Of a DNA stretch of 64,000 bases, positions 13,080 to 24,575 are shown piece by piece. Position 1 is the stretch's first letter; every line of letters starts with the position of its first letter. Source of the DNA: Apostichopus japonicus. Its lineage: Eukaryota > Echinodermata > Holothuroidea > Aspidochirotida > Stichopodidae. Location of the stretch: contig NC_092574.1 in assembly GCF_037975245.1 (NCBI RefSeq), forward strand, positions 25,501,213 to 25,565,212. Reading direction: 5' to 3'. A program made the position numbers and the translations under genes. The notes below the pieces were generated by a model. The model was not told the DNA's origin. It saw only the letters and a list, made by a program, of their open reading frames with translations, and did no database searches.

Positions 13080-14168
13080 CAGTTAAGGATTTCACGAACA
13101 TGTCATTCAGGAAGCCAAGTAGACTGAAAAATCACGAATCTATAGCTACACAAAGTATTGCACTTTAAGGAACAAGTCATCTACATTCCAGTTGTAGAAA
13201 TTACTCAGATTAAAATTAATAGATGGAACAAGAACTATATATCTAACACAAAAGGCACTTGCAGGTCATAGTATTAAAGTTACAGGGCCTCTCACATTTC
13301 AATCCTAACAGGGTCTTACTAAGAGATTAATTGATATTGCCATCCTAACAGGATATTATACACGTGACATAGCCAGACTAGCTCTGAAAAAAATGATCCT
13401 GAAGATGACCCTAGTGGGATCAAAGAGTGAAACCCAATTTACACTATATCAAACTGGAATGGAAAAATCAAAGAGATTGAGTCAATGCTCCACAGTTGAT
13501 TTATTTCACCGTTAAGTGACTAGATGGCGATTGGAGACGTTTTGGATCGGTTATCAATTGAGAAATAATACTTACCAGTAAGGCTTTTAATATGACATGG
13601 ACGACACCAAATTGAGTTTCTTTTCGACTTACGTCATAAAGAATTTGCTCATGTAAATTACAAATGGGGTATCGCATGAAAATCGGGGGGAGGGGGCAGC
13701 AGCAGCAACGACGAGACACACAGAATATTCAACATAAAATTGAACATAGATTGAAAATGTTAATCTTACATTGATTCAAACATTACACGAATGTTGGTTC
13801 CTTATATCAGAATTGGTTCACGTCTTTATAAGACCATTAATGGAAATCTGAACCGACTTGATTTTTGCCTAATAATGGGAAATTTGATAGAAACCGGAAC
13901 CCTTTAAGTAATACTATAGTAGTTACAAGCTGGTTATCCTCGGTTATGCAACGTATAACCGTCCAAATAAGATTATCTCCCATAAAAATGAAGTATAAGT
14001 GTTTGACTAAACATTGACATTTGACAATAAATTGAAGTATGATTTCTTCAAGATAACTTCATAAAAGTGAAGAAGTCGATATAAAGATGTCTTGACGGAG
14101 CACCATAAGGGAAAGGGAGGAGGGGATAGGAATGAGCTGAGGTGGTATGTTGGAATGAACACGCTTAC
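13080..14168. other. Intron 5 of the damaged dehydrogenase, no element recognised
   Basis: Between exons 12519-12664 and 14169-14251. A C-homopolymer at 12883-12896 and a G-rich stretch at 13685-13700 suggest MITE debris, but I find no ends. Confidence 0.4.
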
Positions 14169-15185
14169 CGGCAAAGATTTAGTCAGGCCCACAACTCCGT
14201 ACTTAGCTACATAATAGTTACTGTTCACAATGGCAGCAGCGGTCTTTAAGCCTTCCGAGAAAAGTAAGCTACTTCTCAATTGAACTGAACTGAATTGATG
14301 AAGATATGCTTTATGAGGAACTATATTTATTCGTTACCTCTCAGGTCGCCTTGTATGCGCATGTGATCTAATTAACATCTAACACGGCTCTGAGTATATT
14401 TAACATATTTTCAAGTAATGCTTATTTATCTCTGGTCAACTCTCAAGGAATTAAGGAGAAAACATTTCGTCAGTTTCGCCCCACGCTGCAACGACTTTAA
14501 AGAAGGATAGCTGAGCACGTAGGTCTACAGTTTGCACATTTCAAGCAGTTATAGAAAATGTCGAGACGAATAGATCACTGGCTCAAACTTTAGGATCGTC
14601 CGCTCTTTGTAGATGTTAAACTATACGTAATTACTTTGTGAAATCTATGTTGACTGTACTAAACATACCTACCACCGATGCTGTGTTTACGACCACTCCT
14701 TTCTCCTCTCTCTTCTGCTTCGTCGTTAACGCCTCAGCATAGAAGCAACCACTGATGCCTGCGATCTGACAAACAATATTTAGCGGTAAATTATTCTGTT
14801 TGAAATTGACAAAACTATCTCACCAAAGCGGCTGTTGTAGGGTGAGAGGTTTTGGTTCCAACATGACTATTTGTCACCCACCCTAACCCCCCCAACCCCC
14901 GCACCGGAATCTCCTCGCCACCATCACCATCAAATGCAGACATAAAAAGAATCAGAGCCATGACCTCATCAGTCAAGTTTCTGACGTACCCTACAGGACA
15001 GGTTTACCAACACGTCATGTGGGTCGAAAGGGGCGGAAAGGGGGAGGGTTATGCTGCTGAGACCGGGGTATTGTTGTTTCAACATCCACTAATGTGAACA
15101 TAATATCCTGACATTTACAATGACTGCCAGTAATGTCGCATGTGGTTGGGGATGGAGAAGTGTTGGATGAGAACATAGTGAAATT

Positions 15186-15292
15186 ACAAATTTGCTGCCA
15201 TTTATCAACAGTCTTACCACATTTGATATACATAGGCTACAATTTGCTGCCATTTATCAACAGTCTTACCTCATTTGATATACATAGGCTAC
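15186..15292. repeat. Tandem duplication, unit about 52 bp
   Basis: Two adjacent copies of a stretch containing TTTGCTGCCATTTATCAACA and ending ATATACATAGGCTACAA, differing at about one base. It lies in intron 3 of the damaged dehydrogenase. Confidence 0.9.
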
Positions 15293-15385
15293 AACACAAT
15301 CCTGCGATGTAACTTATTCGGTTCTGTTAGCAAATTACAGGCATCTTAGTCCGCATGCTCTCTTTTTAAAACATAAAGTTTGGGA

Positions 15386-15572
<187 letters not shown>

Positions 15573-18500
15573 TCTAAAAACTGAAGTGCTAATTTAGTAG
15601 CTCCAACACGGTGCTAGTCATCAATTAGCACTTTAAGAGCTAGTATCTCAACCTTCAAGTGTTAAATAACTTGCACCATACCAAAGTGCTATCGCCGCAG
15701 TTGTGACGCACTGCACTTGTTAAGTGCTGAAAGTTTCGTATTAACTTTTGATTGGCTGAAGGCGGTGACGTCAGTAACATGCAACAACGCTATTGGTTAT
15801 AACCAAATAGTTGCATATCGCATCGCTAGACGTGACAACTGACGAACGTTCCACCGGCAGACGTAAGTTTCTGAATTGAAGTCTGTGAATATTCTCCAGA
15901 GTAAGGAATATTTGAAAGCTGATATGGCGACCTTTCATGAAATTTGAGTGATCATTCATGTTTTCAATAACCTAGCTTTGCTGATGACGTCGGGAATTTC
16001 CTTGAAATAATACCTCTGTCGACGTCTTAGTGATGGTAGCCTACCACTTATTTTCATAGGTCTATTCACGTATGTAAATGCCAAATGCGCTCTGATATAA
16101 CATTAGGCTATGCCAAGTTTATGATTGGGCGTATATAGGCCTAGCCTACCTCCTTATTGTAACATTTATAAGGCCTAACTTTATGGCCGCAAATGGCGAT
16201 TCGATTGAGGTGTACTACTGGTACTACAGTCTGCGTTTGCACAAGTGGCCATCACATAGTCGTAACGTATAAGAGAGGCAGGCCCAATGCAATAAGTATT
16301 GGTATTGGTTTATATGCCAATGCCTAAAGAATATGAGCCGATGGCCGCTAGACGACCACAAGAGAACGTTTTGGACGGCCTGTCAGTCCATATTACGCTT
16401 TGAATTTGTGGTAGCCTAGCCTAGGTCTAACATTATTGTGGTAACAGGCCTAACGTTGTGTTGTTAATGTTACTTTGCAGTGTAAGGTCTGTGTGTGATT
16501 GCCGACTACAAAATGAAGTAGCCTACAAAGTACAAGTACAAACCATACTTCACAGTCATACATTATTCAGGTTTAAAGAAAAATTAAAGTAAATGTAAAC
16601 ATAAAATAATGATCAGAGTAATTGTATACATCCTATTCTTATTTGACCTTCATAGTGTTTCCCATGTTTCATGCATCGCTTAATGTTGTGTACCCTAATG
16701 TTTGCCTTGTTTGCACCTATCAAGGAAGGCCTACTATAAGTATCTTTTTCTTTTTGAAATGATGACTCCCAATGTAAATATGCTTCATTTAAGATGTTCT
16801 GTCATGAAAAGTGAAAGACTATAGGTAGGCTTAATTTTCCAATTAATTTGAAACAAATTTCGGTGAAACTTTAAACATGCTTTTTTTTATACTGTTTATA
16901 GACTCAAGCTTTTGCAGAAAAATGAAAGAAACCTGATATGTTTTGGGATTCATTGCATGTTTTCTTGTTCTATTCTTTTACTTGTAGATTTTGCAAGACT
17001 TTGAGCAGATGTATGGAGATCAGGTCACCAATAACTTTTGATGAAATGGGAGGGTACATTCCCGCTTCATTTGGAAGTACATAGCATGTACTCACCAACT
17101 CAGCTCTGCGGGACCTTCAGTTTGAATTTGAAGAAACAGAAAAGTCTGAGGGTATGTTTCAAAAAAGTGCTAACATTTTGTAGTCATGTGACTCTCATTG
17201 TGCAAGTTCAGTCAAGTTTTCTGTAGTGAATATTTAGTATGTTAGCTCTTTAAAAGACTGCTATAGGTGAAATCATGTACAGAAAAGTGGCAATGCTGTT
17301 AACAGTTTGTCTGGGAGTCTGGGACCCAACTTTCTTTAAACATACATGGAAGAAATGAATGAAAGTGATTAAACTAAAACTGAATTACATTCCAATCTAG
17401 ATTTTGAAGAAGACTTAAGTTCTGACACCATAGAAGCTGGTGGGAGCTTATGTGATTGGTGGGCATCTACCTGTCTAATGATAGTTCATTAAGTGGTATT
17501 ATCTCCTGCAGTCTTATGTGAATTTTCAAGTACTGAAGTTAACTTGGCTAAACTGATCCATGGGAGGGGACCCATCACGAATGTATCCAAAAATTGAGGT
17601 CAAAGATCATTTAAGTGTCAATTCAGGCTGCAGCGTGTGAATCAAAAATAGCCAGATCATTATCAGATTGCTCGCAAATTGTTGAAATCAGTGGATTAAA
17701 ACTTGTATCCAGATTTCAGATCAAAGTTATAACTATTGGGTCTAAATTTGTAGCCAGTTCTTAGGCCCATTCACTAAAACTGATTAAGCTGGCAATCCTG
17801 TTCACTTTTGCTTTAATTCCAGCTGTGGAGTAAGGGTAAACTGAAGGAAATTTGTTTCTTGAGCCACGTACTGTTAAAGCGCTGTGGGTGGAGGGGTGTG
17901 TTATTATTCTAGAAACATTCTAGAACCAATGTTGTAAGTCTGGTGGTGTAGGGTTGTTCCTGTATAGCCACTTGCTTGGTTCATTCATTGATACGAGTTA
18001 CTGTACCACTTGATGCCTTAGTTTCCTCCATCCAACAGTGTATTCAATAAGCAAAAGTATTAATTTCCTGGCCTAACCAATTTCAATTATAGAAGAATCC
18101 CAGAAATCCTTCAGTCTTCCACCATATTTATTTTAGTGACTTTGAAAAGACCTATGACTGTGAAATTGACATAGGCCTATGTAATTGGGTTCAGTGGACA
18201 TAAAAGTATATCAGAATAATGTTTTTTTTTTTTTTTTCTTGGCATGCAGTGCCTACGTGTAATTTGTATATTGCAATTTCTAGAGCAAGTAGTAGGAACA
18301 AACAATTACTAACTGACACGTCACACTATTTTGTTGACATATACATCTGTTTTGTTGAGATATGTAATCTGTTTTTATGTTTTTCATTATTAAGAAACTT
18401 TTCATTTTCTTCTTTAGAACATGCATCCAGGTACGGTCTCTTTGCATAGGTTCACCTATTGCCGTCTTTCAACACAAGGAAAAGTAGAAAATGCATTCGA

Positions 18501-19035
18501 GATGACAATGTCCGTTACTTCATCGCCTGGCAACCAGTAAGTTGTTTTGTGTGTTGAGTGGGAAAGATCTGCCAAAATTCATGCAGAGTGATCAATCTTT
18601 AACCATTTGAGCCTAGGGGATATTGGTACTGACATTCTGTCCTCTAGGCCTCAGCCCCTTGGCTCAATCTGTGCTGGGCGGTCCAGGTAGGTGCTCTTAT
18701 TAAATGTGTCTTTCCTTCAGGAGATAAGGGTCAACCACATAAAACTATCTGATCCAGATGTGGGTTAATGTAGACTATTCTGTACCTGAGCCAGATAATC
18801 CTGTATTATAATCAAGTTATATTTGCATATTCTTGTAGCTGGTTAGTTATTAATATGGATTTTATATTTGGTTAAAACATGGCACAAGCCAGGCAGCAGT
18901 TCAGGCAAGATACATAATAGTACGGTTAGTGATGCAAGCAGGATGTGAAGTAATTGTCAGCTGGACTAGTTGAAGTTTTAAGAAATCAGCACTATTTTGG
19001 AAATTAATGCATGAATTAATTTCCTTTCTTCTTAG

Positions 19036-19371
19036 ATCGGAACAAATGTGGAAGAATATGCAAAGAAAAGCCAACTCAGCAGAAAACAGCCACACCTCTT
19101 GGCCATTGGAAGCAATGTGACTGACTTGCAGCAGTTTTTTGTAGTTCTGGATGGAGTTGCCCTACCTGTTTCCAGGCAAGCATGTGGAATTGTAGCAGCA
19201 GCTACAGATATTCTAATGAAAGTTCATTATGTTTTTATTGTAGCATATGCGGTGCAGCTCACAGATTTCTACACCTTTATCCAAACTGTGGTGTATGGCA
19301 TACCTCCATCAGGTCAAAAGATAAGTAATCGTGTAAAGGAGATAAGGATTGCTTTGCAAAATGTGGAGTAG
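19036..19371 (+). CDS. Terminal exon of a transposon-borne gene, SAMD3-like C-terminal block
   Basis: The exon starts after a strong acceptor (TTTCTTCTTAG) and runs open for 111 codons to TAG. The peptide contains PHLLAIGSN, QFFVVLDGVALPV, KVHYVFIVAYA and FYTFIQTVVYGIPP. From memory this resembles the C-terminal block of the large SAMD3-like protein families annotated in fish and invertebrates, many of them transposon-associated. I cannot verify this here. The absence of stops over the whole exon, in a region otherwise full of stops, suggests selection or youth. Upstream exons are not resolved, so the start of the protein is unknown. Function unknown. Confidence 0.6.
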   Translation: MGTNVEEYAKKSQLSRKQPHLLAIGSNVTDLQQFFVVLDGVALPVSRQACGIVAAATDILMKVHYVFIVAYAVQLTDFYTFIQTVVYGIPPSGQKISNRVKEIRIALQNVE

Positions 19372-20201
19372 AGACTGTTCACAGTTTAGTTTAAAAGCAT
19401 AAAGGAAAGTTTTTTGCAAGCGTGTCTGAAAATTTATTCGTTTTAATTACAAGCATTAATCTCTTTCATGATTTCTCATAACGTTTCTTAAGTAAGTTGC
19501 AATGGCCATTTTGTAGTAGAAAAACATGCCGTATGTTTTATCTTTGGGATCAGTGTTTCAATTCTTGTAATCCTTTAGAGCTTAGTATGTAGCTATTATC
19601 TAAAGTGTAGTTGGATTTTTGACATTAACAGAATTATAAGGCCTACAACACAGGGTAAACAAATACAAAACTGACCACTACACAACTTAGACCCACATAT
19701 ATCTCTAAAATCATCTCCAGATGAACCTGGTTGTGATGGATAAATCAAGTTTTGACCAGTTATTCAGGTTGTACAGTTGATAATTTAAGTTGCTTATAAA
19801 CATGGGAGGGATACTGCTTGCACCAGATCTCAGCCACAGCCACTCACATGAATTACTCATTAATAATTAATGACTCACAATATGTCAGGCACTTGTTCGC
19901 CCTTGGGAGCGTAGGTTTACCTAACTTAGTCTTGATTGGGTGTTGTCACTGTTACTTTTATCTTGTTTTAAAACATTCATTCAGACTGTTAGAGGATATT
20001 CAGTGTTTCAGTTTATTTTTGACCCATTTGGGGATCAAGTTGGTGTTATTTTCATTTGACTTCATGAAAAGAGTGGAGTGAATAGGTTTGAAGATGTTGT
20101 TCAAAATAAGGGACCATGGAAACTCAACCTCATTGGGTGGTAAAAACTGGTTTGTTTATTTATTTAATTTTTGTCCAATCTGAGATCTTATCAAGTTGGA
20201 A

Positions 20202-20243
20202 TCTGGATTTTACTGGATTTTACTGGATTTTACTGGATTTTAG
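20202..20243. repeat. (ACTGGATTTT)n short tandem repeat
   Basis: Four adjacent 10-bp units ACTGGATTTT inside the 5.3-kb transposon. Confidence 0.9.
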
Positions 20244-21164
20244 GGGTGCATAGTCCCATCTACTGTCAATATCACTCAGTACTAATACAGTAAATTAATA
20301 TCATGTTTTAACTTAGTAACATCCATGGCTAAATGTAAACATAAAGTTAGGCTAGAACACTATGCATGGATATACTCTAGCACTTCTGGTCAACAGCCTT
20401 AAATTTTTATAGTAAACAAAGGGCTTAGCTGACATACTTAAGCTAATCTGTCTACACTATATGGTTTAAGTCTAACTCATGATTTTATTTCTCAAGTACA
20501 GGAAGCAATAAAAGAAAGAAAGAAAAGAAATGTGTTCCCTTTTATTTCAGTCAGGTGATGCTGTGTTTTGACCTACCCTTTACATTCCATATTTTGCAAG
20601 TGATACAGATTCTGAGTCTACAGTAAGTGGTGCTCTGTACACCCTAATACTGACCTAAGGACTTGCACTTACAGGTGCCTACTTTGCTCTTTCCAGTGCT
20701 GGTGGTAGCACTTAAAGTGCGGGACTGTTGCAGCACTTTTCAGGTGCTGGTATAGTTAGCACCATTGAGAGTGTTATTTATAGCACTTAGGGTGCTGTCC
20801 CTCTCAGGGCTCTTGGAAAGTGCTGTAAAATAGCACTCTATGTGCTGTTTTCAGCACTTTGGTTTTTAGAGTGTATATAAATATATCCGAGTTGTACCAT
20901 GATCAAATCAATGTCTATTTGGAAATTCTTACCAGGTTGATTTCGATTGCTCTTCTGTGGTTTCAGTGCCTACCTATCTAGTGTCCCATAGACATCAAAC
21001 GCTCCTTGAAAACATTCTGGAAGCAATGGTTGGAAATACCAGAAAGTATAAACTGGTTGAAAGGGATAACTTGAAACACCTGCTAACGTCTGGCAACCAG
21101 TTTTAGCAAACCATTTTATTTTTACAAACTAAGTGAGTAACACGCTGTATTGTTTTCGTTCATT

Positions 21165-21220
21165 CATCCATTTATTCATCCATCCATCTGTCCATCTGTC
21201 CGTCCGTCCATTCATTCATT
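21165..21220. repeat. Degenerate CCAT/CCGT tetranucleotide repeat
   Basis: A run of CATC, CATT and CCGT tetramers in intron 2 of the damaged dehydrogenase. Confidence 0.85.
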
Positions 21221-22852
21221 TGTTTAAAAATGTATAAATAGATACATAAAATGCAGTTGTGAATAGTAAATATTCAATAGTCATGTTACGTAATTATTAC
21301 TAACCTTTCAGTTTCTTGTCATCTGCCACGTTGCAATGAATAAAGCGAACTTTGCTGCTGCCAAACTTTTCAAAAAATTTGTTCACAGTTTCCTTTCCCA
21401 AATCCTCGTTTATATCGAGAATGGCAACAAACTATATAGAGAAAAAATGGACCCTTAGTGAAATTTACATATGATTGGACAATACTTCAGCATGTTATGC
21501 TGGCCGTGCGAAATAGCACACAAGTCTTAAACGTACACAAGCATGACAAAAAAATATTGTAGCTCCAGCTGTACTACAAGAATACTGTGTTAATAAATGT
21601 CTTCGAGATACTCACGTTTATGCTACATAAGTTTGACCTGTGAGTCAAACCGACTTCATGGGCCAATCCAGACGGGGAGGGATTCAGTGTTTTTGAGAAA
21701 ATGATCGCGGTAACTTATATATACTTTCCGTTCTTTTGTTATGTACATAAGCGTACGGGACTACCTTCGTTTGGGGGTACCTTCTGAGCAATGAGAGGGG
21801 TGGCACCCCCCCCCCAGTCGCATATGGTTAGACCTATGTAGGTCTTATATAGATAATTGTCTGGGCCCGCTAATCGGGTTTTCGTATTATTAGGTTAAGC
21901 GCGGCGCCTTGTTATTATTACCTCAGGATCATTTTCTCTTTTGACTGTGTAAGTTCGTCTTGCCTCATTAAACTTTCACGAAAATTCACATAGGCCTAGC
22001 CTACGACCCCCTAACCCCCACTAAAAAACAGTTTAGTTTTTTTGGCTAATCACCATACAGACATTTCCATATTTATAACACGATAGGCCATTCAAAAATA
22101 TGTCAAGCTAAACAGCTGGCCTATAGTCGCCGCAATTTGAGGTCCCTTATGGCATCGTCCTTTTGACAGTAATTTGTTTGGTTTTCGTCCATCGGTTTCG
22201 GTTGTTGGAACTTAAGAAAAAGGGCCTATAGTCGCCTGTGCAGCTCTGCGTTCCAAAATGTTGGTATTTACTATAGGGTGCTTTAAAATAATGATCCCCG
22301 AAAGTACAGAATAATTTCTGGTAGAGCTATATATTATCCCATTAACGAGTAAATTTATACTTTCTGTACTTAAATACTGGGTGATTATACCCTCAAGTAG
22401 GAACTTTACACTATTTATAAGTGAAAACCAAATACAACCACATGAAGTACATAATTAGCTCTTAGTTTGTTTGATTTTACCCTGTAATGCATGATACTTC
22501 AAAATAAATGGTGTCGGTGTGATATACCCTTTTTTTATTGTAAAATAATATACTTAGAAGGGTTATTTTACACCTTGTTACTGCGATATACACAATTCGT
22601 GCAAAAGTACATGTTATGTGGGTAAAATTACCCTTTTGATTGAAGAGGGTACGTTTTTTGGAAAGTGAGTGTTAATTAAGTACTGTAAATGTGTACATGT
22701 ATACATAAATCATTGTGTCTTATTACACGCAGAGTCTGAAATCTACCCACAGAGATCAAAAATACACCAACCGGCTTTACCTTGGGGTATATGTGCACGT
22801 TACCGGGTAATGGCCACGGCAATGGTTATATTGCCAAGGCAATGATTACAAG

Positions 22853-22935
22853 AGTGTTAGCTCGGTGGTTAACGCCGGTGCCTTTCAATCATAAGGTCCC
22901 GAGTTCGAGTCACTCATATGTATGTCGTCCAGTTA
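22853..22935 (+). repeat. tRNA-derived SINE-like sequence
   Basis: Contains a tRNA-like A box (TAGCTCGGTGGTTAACGCC) and, about 40 bp on, a B box (GAGTTCGAGTC), the spacing of an internal RNA polymerase III promoter. The flanks do not fold into a full acceptor stem, so it reads as a SINE head rather than a tRNA gene. It lies in intron 1 of the damaged dehydrogenase. Confidence 0.6.
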
Positions 22936-23124
22936 CAGAGTTGTTGACAATTGACAATGCATAATCATGGACGTTAAATATGAATCTAAGAGACTGACTT
23001 CGGTGTGTTGATGATCTCCATAGAGCCCGAATCTCTTACCTTTGCTCAGGAGACGCTGAGAGACTGCTTTACTTATCCCGTCAGCTCCACCTGTAACCGA
23101 GGCTACCTTATTCTTAATCTTCAT

Positions 23125-24575
23125 CTTACGTTTGCTCTGTTCACAGCTTTATATAATTACTAACAATTGCGCACAAGATCCAAAATGTCTTGTATGCACT
23201 CAAATCGTTGTTTGATTACAATTTAACGTTTTATATTGTTGTGTTGGTGTACTAGTATGACCAGGGAGCTGTTAGAGTAGCAGCACCCTGGTATGACCAA
23301 GGAATATCTCGTACGATTTATGATAGAACCATACATCCAGTGCGATAACATCTAGGTCAAAGGTGAACCAGTCTGACACTTCGCTGTTTGCGCTATCAGC
23401 ACAGAACTATTAGACTGTGCAAAGCCGCAAATCGCTATTTGTATTCATCGTCTCACAGATTGGATTCCTGTTTAAATTTTAATGCTGACGTATTCGCTGC
23501 TTTAACTCACTTAGTTAACCAAACGAAACACGCAGTACAAAACACATGAGAACGGGCTTATATATTTATACGTCTTTATTCTAAACGAGTAAATGCCGAA
23601 CTGGTTTAAGTTGATACATATTGGTGTATATACAATCTGATATTTGGTATATAGAGGTCATTAGGTCAGCGGATAGACCAACGGGTGGTTTCGAAGAACC
23701 ACATACTATATAAATATACTACAGATGCCTTGGTCAATTTTGTTTCAATTGGAGTTGAAGTTATTTTCCGATAATTCATACATATTCATGTATACTTCTT
23801 TTGGTTTCCCAAGAGGTAAAACTATGGAGTCACTTTAACCGACCTTGCAGAATTGGGAGGGGGACCGCGTTCCGTAAAGTCGGCAATGACTATAACGCGG
23901 ATCATTACGGTAATTACTATTACGGTTAGATTCGGCCAACACGGCAACATACAGACACACTGTACTCAAAGCCGAAGACTTCGTTTGGTACAAATCCTTT
24001 GAACAGCGACTGCAGACCGACATTTCTCAAAAAAGGTTACTTTTACTAAAATCGTATTGTCTACAATATTTGGCAATGTTAATAAACATTCAACAGGTAA
24101 GACGAAAAGGAACATTAAAAGTGTACTTGGTAAGATTAAATTAGTAAAGGAATTAACTTTTTAATCCAGATAACACAATCACAGCGTTGGTATGGAACAA
24201 CATAATCGTATAAGTTAGCTAGGCGAATCTTCATTAAAAAGAGAGGGGGTTGACAAGAGGAATAAAGTTAAACAAAACAAAATAACGAAGAGAATGAATA
24301 CATTTAATTTATTTGTATTTTGAAAGCAAATAACTGTGATAGTATATTTTTGATATGATTATTTATACTATTATTGTTTTGTTACCAGTAGCAATATTTA
24401 GTACTCAATATATCATTTTCCTGTGGAAAAATTGAATGGCTAGCGTATTTGAAGATTATTAATTATGAATAACTACGGAAATCCAATGTATGTTCCTATA
24501 GATACTGTAATACATCCCCTCTGGTTGACAAACATCTTATTTAGCAGGAATCAGTAGCAGATAGAGCTCCCCTGT
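23125..24575. other. Intergenic region between the two dehydrogenases
   Basis: It is about 1.45 kb and should contain the 3' UTR of the intact gene and the promoter of the damaged one, which are on the same strand. An AATAAA on the minus strand at 24308-24313 could end the upstream transcript. Apart from the DR1-like motif at 23354 I see no exon or element. Confidence 0.5.
23352..23368 (+). promoter_or_regulatory. DR1-like nuclear-receptor motif upstream of the damaged dehydrogenase
   Basis: AGGTCAAAGGTGA at 23354-23366 is two hexamers spaced by one base, the arrangement bound by HNF4 or RXR heterodimers. It lies about 230 bp upstream of the ATG at 23124. It is a motif match only, in a genome where a dispersed repeat carries the same word. 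Confidence 0.3.

Larger units (their letters stand above)
15570..20873 (+). mobile_element. 5.3-kb DNA transposon with terminal inverted repeats, superfamily unassigned
   Basis: The left end begins CACTCTAAAAACTGAAGTGC. The right end, read on the minus strand, begins CACTCTAAAAACCAAAGTGC. Both ends carry many subterminal copies of AGTGCT/AGCACT (dense over 15588-15725 and 20695-20860). The flanks are TA repeats, so the target duplication can only be said to be TA, TATA or TATATA. The element lies in intron 3 of the damaged dehydrogenase. Inside, on the plus strand, is an open terminal exon (19036-19371). Weaker exon-like pieces are a possible start at 16183 and stretches near 16988 and 17400. 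I see no DDE transposase signature. It may be non-autonomous with captured cargo, or belong to a family I do not recognise. Confidence 0.8.

Noticed and set aside
22853-22935. tRNA gene
   Set aside because: Same reason: internal promoter boxes without a full cloverleaf.
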